Assembly (NCBI GenBank): GCA_001874265.1
Contig: MPDD01000019.1
Coordinates: 1-49,049 of the forward strand
Reading direction: 5' to 3'
Source of the DNA: Bacteroidetes bacterium MedPE-SWsnd-G1
Lineage (GTDB): Bacteria; Bacteroidota; Bacteroidia; Flavobacteriales; Flavobacteriaceae
Length of the DNA: 49,049 bases
Position numbers and translations under genes: made by a program
Shown here: positions 9,311 through 18,008 of the stretch, piece by piece
Numbering within the stretch: the stretch's first letter is position 1
Layout of the letters: each line of letters opens with the position of its first letter
Notes under the pieces: generated by a model
Database searches by the model: none
The model's input: only the letters and a program-made list of their open reading frames with translations
Told to the model about the DNA's origin: nothing

Positions 9311-11416
9311 ATGCCTCCGTACAACTCTAACACATCTATTTCTTATTTAAAAGGCGTTGGACCTTCTAGAGTCGATTTGCTAAAGAAAGAATTAGGAATT
9401 AGAACTTTTGGAGATTTAATTAACTTTTTTCCGAATAGATATATTGATAGAACGCAATTCTATAAGATTAATGAATTGCAGCCCAACACCTCAGAAATTC
9501 AAGTAGTTGGAAAAATCATCAATATCAAAACAGTAAATCAGAAAAGAGGAAGTAGGTTAGTAGCGACATTTGTTGACGGTACTGGAACAATGGAATTGGT
9601 ATGGTTTAGAGGGGTAAAATGGATAAAAGAAAATTTAAAGGTAAATGTGCCTTATGTTGTATTTGGAAAGGCAACTTCTTTTAATAGAGCATTTAATATA
9701 GCGCATCCAGAAATGGAGTTGGTAAGCGAGTATAGACGGAATTTAAGATCTGTAATGCAACCTGTTTATCCTTCAACTGAACTTTTAACAAATAAAGGGG
9801 TAACAAATCGTGTGATCCAAAAAATAATGCAAAGTTTGTTTGAAGAATTTAATGGAAAATTCCAAGAAACACTTTCGAGTTCCATTTTAAAAGATGAAGG
9901 ATTTATATCTAAAAGTGAGGCCTATTTTAATATACATTTTCCAAAGAGTCAAGATTTATTGACAAAGGCGGAGCAGCGCTTAAAGTTTGAAGAGTTGTTT
10001 TATATTCAATTACAATTGATTCGGAAGAAGATGATTCATAAGTCAAAAATAAAAGGGTATCCATTTGAAACTATTGGAAAGTACTTTAATACATTTTATA
10101 GCGATTACTTACCATTCGATTTAACAAACGCACAAAAGAGAGTTTTAAAAGAAATTAGGGCGGATGTAGCATCAAATGCGCAAATGAATCGCTTATTGCA
10201 AGGTGATGTAGGTTCTGGAAAAACAATTGTAGCCTTGTTAACCATGTTAATAGGCTTAGACAATGGTTATCAAGCAGCCATAATGGCTCCAACTGAAATA
10301 TTAGCAGCGCAACATTACAATGCCATAAATTCCTTACTAGAAGAAATGGACGTGCATGTTGAATTGTTGACAGGTTCTGTAAAGGCAAAAAAACGCAGAG
10401 AGATTCATGCCGCATTAGAATCTGGAGAGTTGAAAATTTTGATTGGCACACATGCATTGATAGAGGATAAGGTAAAATTTCAAAATTTAGGTATTGCAAT
10501 AATTGATGAACAACATCGATTTGGTGTTGAGCAGCGTTCCAAATTATGGCAGAAAAACGAGTTGCCTCCACATGTATTGGTAATGACTGCGACACCTATA
10601 CCTAGAACTTTGGCTATGAGTGTGTACGGCGATTTAGATATTTCTGTAATTGATGAGTTACCGCCAGGAAGAAAAGAAATTGCTACAGCACATCGATTTG
10701 ATTCCAATCGTCTTTCAGTATTTAAATTTATGAAAGATGAAATTGCTAAAGGACGTCAGGTTTATGTGGTGTATCCTCTAATTCAGGAATCTGAAAAAAT
10801 GGATTATAAAGACTTAATGGATGGGTATGAAAGTATTGCAAGAGAGTTTCCATTACCCAAATTTCAAATTTCTATTGTACATGGTAAAATGAAACCTGAA
10901 GACAAGGAATATGAAATGCAACGTTTTATAAAGGGAGAAACACAGATTATGGTGGCTACGACGGTAATAGAAGTTGGCGTAAATGTACCCAATGCAAGTG
11001 TTATGATTATAGAAAGTGCTGAGCGTTTTGGACTTTCGCAATTGCATCAATTGCGAGGCCGAGTAGGACGCGGTGCGGAACAGAGTTATTGTATTTTAAT
11101 GACAAGCCATAAATTGTCTTCAGAAGCAAAAACTCGTTTAGAAACCATGGTGAAAACTACAGATGGATTTGAAGTTGCCGACGTTGATTTAAAATTGCGT
11201 GGGCCTGGAAATATAATGGGCAAGCAACAAAGCGGTGTGCTAAATCTTAAAATTGCTGATATTACTAAAGATTCCTTGTTATTGTCAAAAGCCAGAGCCA
11301 CAGCATTTAATGTATTGCAGTTAGATCCAAGTTTGGAATTAGCCGATAACCTGCCTATTAGAAAAACCTATGTTGGCATTCAAAAAAATACGGCTGTTTG
11401 GAGTAACATTAGTTAA
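9311..11416 (+). CDS. recG: ATP-dependent DNA helicase RecG
   Basis: A 701-residue superfamily 2 helicase that remodels stalled forks and Holliday junctions. It begins with the wedge/OB-fold region (about 60-140). The helicase core has Walker A G-D-V-G-S-G-K-T (298-305), motif Ia A-P-T-E-I-L-A-A-Q-H, the D-E-Q-H box (399-402), motif III M-T-A-T-P-I-P-R-T-L, and motif VI Q-L-R-G-R-V-G-R-G. Length and motif order match complete RecG. It is transcribed divergently from the rRNA methyltransferase gene and faces the gene ending at 11442, with 25 bases between them. Confidence 0.97.
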   Translation: MPPYNSNTSISYLKGVGPSRVDLLKKELGIRTFGDLINFFPNRYIDRTQFYKINELQPNTSEIQVVGKIINIKTVNQKRGSRLVATFVDGTGTMELVWFRGVKWIKENLKVNVPYVVFGKATSFNRAFNIAHPEMELVSEYRRNLRSVMQPVYPSTELLTNKGVTNRVIQKIMQSLFEEFNGKFQETLSSSILKDEGFISKSEAYFNIHFPKSQDLLTKAEQRLKFEELFYIQLQLIRKKMIHKSKIKGYPFETIGKYFNTFYSDYLPFDLTNAQKRVLKEIRADVASNAQMNRLLQGDVGSGKTIVALLTMLIGLDNGYQAAIMAPTEILAAQHYNAINSLLEEMDVHVELLTGSVKAKKRREIHAALESGELKILIGTHALIEDKVKFQNLGIAIIDEQHRFGVEQRSKLWQKNELPPHVLVMTATPIPRTLAMSVYGDLDISVIDELPPGRKEIATAHRFDSNRLSVFKFMKDEIAKGRQVYVVYPLIQESEKMDYKDLMDGYESIAREFPLPKFQISIVHGKMKPEDKEYEMQRFIKGETQIMVATTVIEVGVNVPNASVMIIESAERFGLSQLHQLRGRVGRGAEQSYCILMTSHKLSSEAKTRLETMVKTTDGFEVADVDLKLRGPGNIMGKQQSGVLNLKIADITKDSLLLSKARATAFNVLQLDPSLELADNLPIRKTYVGIQKNTAVWSNIS

Positions 11417-11441
11417 TGTTCTTATTTTGGAGTATTTTTTT

Positions 11442-12242
11442 CTAATTACAATTTAACTTTTGCTTTGCGCTATTTAAAAAGAAAAAAGTGTTTTCGGTAT
11501 CCAGGCCACTATCAAATCCTGTTCTGTCATATTGATTCATAATAGTGTTAAAACGACCAAATAAAGTATCGTTTATAGATTCTAAATGTAAAGCCCTCTG
11601 TTTTTCTGGTAAATCATTTACAAGTGATCCAAGTTCTATATTGAATTCTTTGTATTGGGGTCTAAGTTCCTTTACGTTATTCAAAAAATCTTCATAGGTC
11701 TTAATATCTTTGCATTCTAGAGTTGCATCTCCAGTAGAAAAATCTAAGAGCAATTCATTGATCCCGTCAATATTTTCTCTTAATTCAAAATGGCCGTTAA
11801 AAAACTCTTCATATTTATAATATAAACCAATGGCGAGTCTCATTTCTTCCTCATTCTGAAATGTTTTTCCCGCCCCAGTATTTGAGCATATTTCAACTGA
11901 AAGTGTAAGACCCTTTTTGTAGGGTTCTATAGCAGCAGAAGTTTCCTTTTCAAAAAGATCGGTATAATAATCATAATTGAGATTGTTAATTTCTCCGTAT
12001 GCTGATTTGTTGTTTTTATAATGATTTAGTTTTTCAGTTATTAAGGCTTCTCCTGCTTTTAATTTTGATTCTGCAATAGCGATGTCTGAAACTTTAAAGA
12101 AATAACCAAACGCTTCATCTAGTGCTTTCTGAATCGAATTAAAATCTTTTTCCATATCTGCTAATAGTTTATCTTCTTGAGAATAAACGCTTGTAAAAAT
12201 TAATAGAGAGATGATTAATATGGTGATTTTTCTTAAATGCAT
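11442..12242 (-). CDS. Secreted protein of unknown function
   Basis: A 266-residue protein with a clear Sec signal peptide (MHLRKITILIISLLIFTSVYSQ). The mature part is polar, acidic and mostly helical by composition, with several Cys residues including one near the C-terminus. I do not recognise a family. A G-A-G-K-T string near the middle lacks the surroundings of a P-loop and is not taken as one. It follows chrA on the same strand after 70 bases and could be on the same transcript, but nothing in the sequence links its function to chromate. Confidence 0.65.
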   Translation of the reverse strand: MHLRKITILIISLLIFTSVYSQEDKLLADMEKDFNSIQKALDEAFGYFFKVSDIAIAESKLKAGEALITEKLNHYKNNKSAYGEINNLNYDYYTDLFEKETSAAIEPYKKGLTLSVEICSNTGAGKTFQNEEEMRLAIGLYYKYEEFFNGHFELRENIDGINELLLDFSTGDATLECKDIKTYEDFLNNVKELRPQYKEFNIELGSLVNDLPEKQRALHLESINDTLFGRFNTIMNQYDRTGFDSGLDTENTFFFLNSAKQKLNCN

Positions 12243-12312
12243 TGTAAAAAATGTTTAATTAGGATTTTTTTATAAGGCACGAATATAAGTGAATTATTGA
12301 AAAAATAAATTT

Positions 12313-13437
12313 TTACAAAAAGGAAAGTAAAAAACCGAGTGCGGCTCCACCTATAATAATGTAAAAAGAACTCACTTTTTTCAATCGAAAAGCAACAAGT
12401 ATACTTACAACCATAATTAATAAGGATTGCCATTCAAACGCGAGTTCATATCCCAATTTTAGAGAAATGGCAATCATAATACCCACGGCACCAGCATTTA
12501 CAGCATCTAAGAATTTTGAAAGTAGTTTAGACTTTCTAAGAATTGGAATTAATTTAACCAATAAACCTACCAAGAAAAATGAAGGTAAAAACATGCCTAA
12601 TGAAGCCCACAGTGCTCCTGAAATACCATTTAATTGATACCCAATAAATGTTGCTGTTGTTAAAACAGGTCCAGGGGTAAACTGTCCAAAAGCAATGGCA
12701 TCAAGCAACTGTTCTTTTGTAAGCCAGCCTAATTTTTCAACTAATTCGGCATCAACATATGCAATTAATACATATCCACTACCGAATAATAGAATTGCTA
12801 TTTTTAAAAAAGATGTGAAAATTGCGGTATTGCTTATATTAATTCCAACAGGTTTTACAAGTAAAAGTATCGGGGCAATAAAAGTTTTAAGAGAATTTTT
12901 CTGACCAAAATTAAGCCATATCATTCCAATAATTCCACTTCCAACAATTAATAAAAACTCATCGATTCCAAATAAAGAAAGTACTGTAACCAATATTCCA
13001 ATGGCTATTAATTGCCAGTTTTTAAAGGCTTTCTTTCCTAGTTTTTGAGTTGCAGTAAAAATGATTCCGATAACTGCAGGTTTTATACCATAAAAAATTG
13101 GAGCAATTCCCGGAACTTCACCATATTTACCATAAAACATGGCCAGAATTAAAGTGAAAACTACCGCAGGAAAAATAAATGAAAGGCCAGCCACCCATAA
13201 GCCAAGCCAACCCGCTCTTACATGACCGCAATGCATGGTCATTTGTGTGGAGTTTGGACCGGGTACCAAATTTGTAGCACCAACCATATCTAAAAAGTGT
13301 TCACGTGTCATCCATTTACGTTTGGTAACCACTTCACTTTCCATCATGGAGATATGCGCAGCAGGTCCGCCAAATGCCACCGTTCCTAGTTTTAGAAAAA
13401 GGAAGAAAACTTCTTTTATGTGTGTACTTTTTTTCAA
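12313..13437 (-). CDS. chrA: ChrA-type chromate efflux transporter
   Basis: A 374-residue membrane protein of the CHR family, whose characterised members export chromate. It has the two homologous halves of long-chain ChrA. The first carries F-G-G-P-A-A-H (about 22-28) and L-V-P-G-P-N-S-T-Q (about 57-65); the second carries F-G-S-G-Y-V-L and F-T-P-G-P-V-L-T-T. The frame opens with TTG at 13437, and no ATG is near the conserved N-terminus, so TTG is the likely start. It begins ten bases after the beta-lactamase-like gene, so the two form an operon. The true substrate is not shown by sequence; many CHR proteins are annotated only by homology. Confidence 0.88.
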   Translation of the reverse strand: MKKSTHIKEVFFLFLKLGTVAFGGPAAHISMMESEVVTKRKWMTREHFLDMVGATNLVPGPNSTQMTMHCGHVRAGWLGLWVAGLSFIFPAVVFTLILAMFYGKYGEVPGIAPIFYGIKPAVIGIIFTATQKLGKKAFKNWQLIAIGILVTVLSLFGIDEFLLIVGSGIIGMIWLNFGQKNSLKTFIAPILLLVKPVGINISNTAIFTSFLKIAILLFGSGYVLIAYVDAELVEKLGWLTKEQLLDAIAFGQFTPGPVLTTATFIGYQLNGISGALWASLGMFLPSFFLVGLLVKLIPILRKSKLLSKFLDAVNAGAVGIMIAISLKLGYELAFEWQSLLIMVVSILVAFRLKKVSSFYIIIGGAALGFLLSFL

Positions 13438-13447
13438 TGGTAATATA

Positions 13448-14338
13448 TTATTGTTTCGTTAATTGGTCTAGAATCTTTTTTGAGATTTTTGCCAATGCAT
13501 CCGTTCCTCTATCAAAATCTTCCAAGTTTTTAGATAGAATTACCAAAACATATGAATTTCCATTGGGTAAATATATAATTCCAGCATCATGGTGAACCCC
13601 AGTTATTGAGCCAGTTTTATGTGCAACAGTCACATTTTTAGGGTAATATTTTGGAATTAAATCATTGTATTTTTGATCTTTTAAAATGGATAGCATATTG
13701 TTACATTCACTTTCAGATCCTGCAGCGTTCGAAGCAATTCCTTTGAATATTTGAACTAAATCATTAGCGGTAGTTGAATTGCTTAACCCTTTGTCATAAG
13801 CTTTCTGATCTTCAACGCCACGTAAAACTTCAATCTTATCTGCACCTAGGCTTCTCATTGTCTCTGTAACTTTTTTAGCATCTACCATATCAATCAAAAT
13901 ATTTGTTGCCAAATTGCTACTTACTGTTATCATATCATAAACTAACTTTTCTATGGTAACTTTTTTATCTACCATTTTGTATAATTCATCTCCACCGTCA
14001 TCTGTAATATCCATTTGGTAAGCACTACCATCTACTATACTTTTAAATTCATTCTTTACTAAAATTGAATCTTTGATACTGAACTTACCTTCTCTCGCTT
14101 GTTTGAAAACCTCAATCATTACCGGTACTTTCATAGTACTTGCGGCATGAAACTCGGCTTTGCTATTTATGTTAAGTAATGTTTTGTTTTGATTTAAATC
14201 AAAGAGAACCAGGGCCGTATTTCCTTTAATATTTTTTAAATCGTTTTGAATTTGATTTTTGAAATCTTGATCCTTATCAACATTACAACTTATAAAAAGT
14301 AGCAATGAGAATAATAGAATTATGTGTTTTTTATACAT
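13448..14338 (-). CDS. Class A beta-lactamase-like serine hydrolase lipoprotein
   Basis: A 296-residue lipoprotein (lipobox L-F-I-S-C, Cys18) with the penicillin-recognising fold. Visible motifs are the nucleophile tetrad S-T-M-K (67-70), S-S-N (140-142) standing for S-D-N, and K-T-G (241-243). A possible omega-loop Glu is in R-G-V-E-D (Glu176), but the usual E-x-x-L-N context is not obvious. It may be a true beta-lactamase or a peptidoglycan-active serine hydrolase; sequence reading alone does not decide. It lies ten bases upstream of chrA in the same operon. Confidence 0.82.
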   Translation of the reverse strand: MYKKHIILLFSLLLFISCNVDKDQDFKNQIQNDLKNIKGNTALVLFDLNQNKTLLNINSKAEFHAASTMKVPVMIEVFKQAREGKFSIKDSILVKNEFKSIVDGSAYQMDITDDGGDELYKMVDKKVTIEKLVYDMITVSSNLATNILIDMVDAKKVTETMRSLGADKIEVLRGVEDQKAYDKGLSNSTTANDLVQIFKGIASNAAGSESECNNMLSILKDQKYNDLIPKYYPKNVTVAHKTGSITGVHHDAGIIYLPNGNSYVLVILSKNLEDFDRGTDALAKISKKILDQLTKQ

Positions 14339-14452
14339 TAATGCTTAAATTTTTCGGCACTAAAATACAGATTAAAATCAACCTTTTAATTTGATGTTGA
14401 AAAGTACTGTTATTTCAATTATTACAATTTTTAAAATGGCTTAATTTAGAGT

Positions 14453-14460
14453 ATCTTTGC
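14453..14460 (+). promoter_or_regulatory. Predicted pheT promoter -7 element
   Basis: TATCTTTG is an exact TAnnTTTG match, 23 bases before the pheT ATG, in the divergent gap between the beta-lactamase-like gene and pheT. No clear TTG is seen at the -33 distance. Confidence 0.45.
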
Positions 14461-14483
14461 ATCTTGAAAAAATGTACTACTAG

Positions 14484-16910
14484 ATGAAAATATCATATAA
14501 TTGGTTAAAGCAGTTTATTAAAGTTGATTGGAACGCTGAGAAAACTGGTGAATTATTAACCGATTTAGGACTTGAGGTTGAGGGAATTGAAACCGTAGAA
14601 TCTGTAAAAGGAAGTTTGAAAGGAATTGTTGTAGGTGAAGTACTTACCTGTGAGCAACACCCAAATGCAGATAGATTAAAAGTTACTGTTGTCGATATTG
14701 GCGGAGAAGAAGCGTTAAAAATTGTTTGTGGAGCACCGAATGTTGCTGCTGGACAAAAAGTTCCCGTAGCCACCATCGGTACGCTTTTGTATGATGACAA
14801 AGGAGAATCTTTCAAAATTAAAAAAGGAAAGATTAGAGGGGAAGAGAGTCATGGTATGATTTGCGCAGAGGATGAGTTAGGGCTTGGAGAAAGCCATGAT
14901 GGTATTATGGTTTTAGATGAAGGCTTAAAAGTTGGTACACCTTGTGCTGAAGTGTTCGAAATTGAAAGTGATGAAGTTTTTGAAATTGGCTTAACTCCAA
15001 ATAGAGCAGATGCCATGAGTCATTATGGTGTTGCACGTGACTTGCGTGCGGGCTTGATTCAGAATGATATTGTTTTGGAGTTGATTTCACCATCAGTTAT
15101 GGATTTTCATGTTGATGAAAGAAAGTTACGTATTGACGTAGAAGTTGAAGATAAAGAATTAGCACCTAGATATTGCGGAATTACGATTACAGATGTAAAG
15201 GTTGGAGAATCTCCCAAATGGCTACAGAATAAATTAAAAGCAATTGGACTGAGTCCAATTAATAATATTGTAGATGCTACAAATTACGTTTTACATGAAT
15301 TAGGGCAACCATTACATGCTTTTGACGCATCAAAAGTTAAAGGGAATAAAATTTTAGTTAAAACATTAGAGGCAGGAACAAAGTTTACGACGCTAGATGG
15401 TGTTGAGAGATCTTTGCATCAAGATGATATCATGATTTGTGATGCAGATTCTAACCCATTATGTATCGCAGGTGTTTTTGGAGGAATGGATTCTGGGGTT
15501 ACAGAAAGCACGACGAGTATCTTTTTAGAAAGTGCCTACTTTAACGCGGTTTCTGTTAGAAAAACGGCTAAGCGTCATGCATTAAATACTGATGCATCGT
15601 TTAGGTTTGAAAGAGGAATTGATCCAAACTTTGTTATGTATGCTATGAAGCGTGCAGCGTTATTAATTGTAGAAATTGCTGGAGGAAAGAAAGCGTCTGA
15701 TCCTTCAGATTTTTATCCAGAAAAAATTGAAGACTTTGAGGTTTTCATTTCTTATGAAAGAATGAATCGTTTAATTGGTGATGAAATTCCAAAAGAACGC
15801 ATCAAAAATATTTTAGCTTCATTAGATATAAAATTAAATAGTGAAACAGATGGTGGTCTTGGATTAACTATACCTTCATATAGAGTTGATGTACAACGAG
15901 AAGCAGATGTTATCGAGGAAATTTTAAGAGTTTATGGATATAATAATATTCAATTTTCTCATAAGCTAAACACGTCTATTTCTGCAGATGATTTTGACGG
16001 TGTTAAGATTGAAAACATTGCAGGAAATCTACTTACCAGTATTGGTTTTAATGAAACGATGGCCAATTCTTTAACAAAGGCTTCGTATTTAGAGCAAACA
16101 GAAAACCTTAATAGTGAGCAAAATGTGGCCATGTTAAACCCATTAAGTAGCGATTTAGGTGTGTTGAGACAATCGATGCTATTTAGTGGCTTAGAGTCCG
16201 TTATTTATAATATTAACAGAAAGAATAGCTCTTTAAAGTTTTTCGAATTTGGAAAAACGTACCACAAATATGAAAGTGGTTATAGCGAGCAAAAGCATTT
16301 GACGTTATTTGTAACAGGAAATAGATCTAAAGATAGTTGGGCTGTAGATGCTCGAAAATCCGATTACTTTTATTTTAAAGGAGTAGTTGAAACCTTATTG
16401 AACCGTTTAGGAATTCAGAAAATGAAAACAAGTCCAACAAAAAGTGATTTGTTTTCTGAAGGCATCAATTTAGGATTTGGAAAAATTAAATTGGTTGACT
16501 TTGGGGTTGTGACGCCTTCAATTTTAAAATCCTTTGGAATAAAGCAAGAGGTTTTATTTGCTGATTTTAATTGGGAGAATATTCTAAAAGTAGCCAACAG
16601 AAAAGGTTTTAAGGTCACAGATTTACCAAAATTCCCTTCAGTTAAAAGGGATTTAGCTTTGTTAATTGATAAGGGTGTTAAGTTCTCAGAAATATATAAT
16701 GCGGCATTCCAATCTGAAAGAAAGCTTTTGAAAGAAGTTGATTTATTCGATGTTTATGAAGGAGATAAATTGCCAGAAGGTAAAAAGTCTTATGCGGTAA
16801 GTTTTGTATTGCAAGACGAACAAAAGACCTTAAACGAAAAGCAAATAGAAAAGGTAATGCAAAAAATGCAGCAGTCTTTAGAAAAGAATCTAAATGCTGT
16901 TTTAAGATAA
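14484..16910 (+). CDS. pheT: Phenylalanine--tRNA ligase beta subunit
   Basis: An 808-residue beta subunit of the (alpha-beta)2 phenylalanyl-tRNA synthetase. It starts with M-K-I-S-Y-N-W-L-K and has the EMAP-like tRNA-binding domain (about 40-155), with H-P-N-A-D-R-L and C-G-A-P-N. The B3/B4 editing region follows (N-N-I-V-D-A-T-N-Y, then G-V-F-G-G), then B5 and the catalytic-like core (R-F-E-R-G-I-D-P). The FDX-ACB anticodon-binding domain (about 715-808) has P-K-F-P-S-V-K-R-D-L-A. Length is normal for Bacteroidota. The alpha subunit gene is not in the window. A terminator hairpin follows directly. Confidence 0.97.
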   Translation: MKISYNWLKQFIKVDWNAEKTGELLTDLGLEVEGIETVESVKGSLKGIVVGEVLTCEQHPNADRLKVTVVDIGGEEALKIVCGAPNVAAGQKVPVATIGTLLYDDKGESFKIKKGKIRGEESHGMICAEDELGLGESHDGIMVLDEGLKVGTPCAEVFEIESDEVFEIGLTPNRADAMSHYGVARDLRAGLIQNDIVLELISPSVMDFHVDERKLRIDVEVEDKELAPRYCGITITDVKVGESPKWLQNKLKAIGLSPINNIVDATNYVLHELGQPLHAFDASKVKGNKILVKTLEAGTKFTTLDGVERSLHQDDIMICDADSNPLCIAGVFGGMDSGVTESTTSIFLESAYFNAVSVRKTAKRHALNTDASFRFERGIDPNFVMYAMKRAALLIVEIAGGKKASDPSDFYPEKIEDFEVFISYERMNRLIGDEIPKERIKNILASLDIKLNSETDGGLGLTIPSYRVDVQREADVIEEILRVYGYNNIQFSHKLNTSISADDFDGVKIENIAGNLLTSIGFNETMANSLTKASYLEQTENLNSEQNVAMLNPLSSDLGVLRQSMLFSGLESVIYNINRKNSSLKFFEFGKTYHKYESGYSEQKHLTLFVTGNRSKDSWAVDARKSDYFYFKGVVETLLNRLGIQKMKTSPTKSDLFSEGINLGFGKIKLVDFGVVTPSILKSFGIKQEVLFADFNWENILKVANRKGFKVTDLPKFPSVKRDLALLIDKGVKFSEIYNAAFQSERKLLKEVDLFDVYEGDKLPEGKKSYAVSFVLQDEQKTLNEKQIEKVMQKMQQSLEKNLNAVLR

Positions 16911-16912
16911 AT

Positions 16913-16940
16913 AAATTCCTGCCTATTGGCGGGAATTTTT
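16913..16940 (+). terminator. Terminator after pheT
   Basis: An 11-bp stem (16913-16923 with 16928-16938, one G-T wobble) with a 4-base loop, overlapping a T-tract at 16936-16940, three bases after the pheT stop codon. Confidence 0.8.
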
Positions 16941-16964
16941 ATAAATAGAATATTGTAATTGAAT

Positions 16965-17993
16965 ATGTATAAATTATTAATTAGACCCATTTTATTTTTA
17001 TTTGACCCTGAAAAGGTGCACCATTTCACATTTTCTTTTTTGAAATCTAGTTTTAAGATTCCATTTGTAAAAGGAATTGTAAAAAGTATGTATACAGTGA
17101 ATCATGTCAGTTTAGAACGTGAATTGTTTGGACTTAAATTTAAGAATCCTGTGGGGTTAGGTGCAGGCTTCGATAAGAATGCTGTGCTCATTAATGAGTT
17201 AGAGAATTTTGGATTTGGTTTTATAGAAATTGGAACAGTTACACCACGTGCACAAGAGGGCAATCCTAAAAAGCGTTTGTTTAGATTAAAGGCAGACAAA
17301 GGAATAATTAACCGAATGGGTTTTAATAATGCAGGAGTTGAGGAGATTTCAAAGAGATTAAAGGAGTTAAAAGCTAATATTATAATTGGAGGAAATATTG
17401 GTAAAATGACCTCTAGTTCTTCCGATCAATACACGGATGATTACTTGGAATGTTTTAATGAACTACATCCAAATGTTGATTATTTTGTTTTAAACGTAAG
17501 TTGTCCAAATGTTGGGTCTATGGCAAAATTGCAAGACAAAGATTATTTGGTAGAATTGATTACTGCCGTTCAAAATGCCAACTCTAAATTTGAATTGCAA
17601 AGACCAATATTATTAAAAATTGCTCCAGATTTGAATGATGTGCAATTACAAGAAATTATTGATTTGGTTGCTGAAACTATGATTGATGGCGTAATAGCCT
17701 CAAATACTTCAACCAATAGAGATGGTTTAGAAGTAAGTAATGAACGTTTGGAGGAAATTGGAAATGGAGGACTTTCTGGCCAACCAGTAAAAGATAGAAG
17801 TACCAAAACGATTAAATTCTTAGCAGATAACTCTAACAAAGCATTCCCTATTATTGGAATTGGAGGAATTCATTCTGCCGAAGATGCTGTAGAGAAAATA
17901 GAAGCAGGAGCAGATTTGGTGCAGGTGTACACAGGTTTTATATACGAAGGGCCAAGTTTAGTTAAGAAAATAAATAAAGCGTTAATCAAATAG
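16965..17993 (+). CDS. pyrD: Dihydroorotate dehydrogenase (quinone), class 2
   Basis: A 342-residue membrane-associated flavoenzyme that oxidises dihydroorotate to orotate with quinone in pyrimidine synthesis. The class 2 N-terminal extension (L-F-D-P-E-K-V-H-H) is present. The core has [35 protein letters not shown] (catalytic Ser in this class) and K-I-A-P-D. Near the end is the FMN-phosphate loop G-I-G-G-I. I start at the ATG at 16965; a TTG two codons earlier is in frame but less likely. It converges with the M20 peptidase gene with only three bases between the stops. Confidence 0.95.
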   Translation: MYKLLIRPILFLFDPEKVHHFTFSFLKSSFKIPFVKGIVKSMYTVNHVSLERELFGLKFKNPVGLGAGFDKNAVLINELENFGFGFIEIGTVTPRAQEGNPKKRLFRLKADKGIINRMGFNNAGVEEISKRLKELKANIIIGGNIGKMTSSSSDQYTDDYLECFNELHPNVDYFVLNVSCPNVGSMAKLQDKDYLVELITAVQNANSKFELQRPILLKIAPDLNDVQLQEIIDLVAETMIDGVIASNTSTNRDGLEVSNERLEEIGNGGLSGQPVKDRSTKTIKFLADNSNKAFPIIGIGGIHSAEDAVEKIEAGADLVQVYTGFIYEGPSLVKKINKALIK

Positions 17994-18008
17994 CAATTAA
18001 TTGCTATT
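17989..18008. terminator. Palindrome across the pyrD and M20 stop codons
   Basis: AATAGCAATTAATTGCTATT is a perfect 20-bp palindrome containing the TAG of pyrD (17991-17993) and the TAA of the opposing peptidase gene (17997-17999). It may act as a bidirectional 3-prime-end structure. No T-tract follows, so terminator function is only a suggestion. Confidence 0.35.

Noticed and set aside
11860-11880. P-loop-like G-A-G-K-T in the secreted protein at 11442-12242
   Set aside because: The context does not fit a Walker A (no preceding beta-strand pattern, no Walker B), and the protein is exported, away from ATP.
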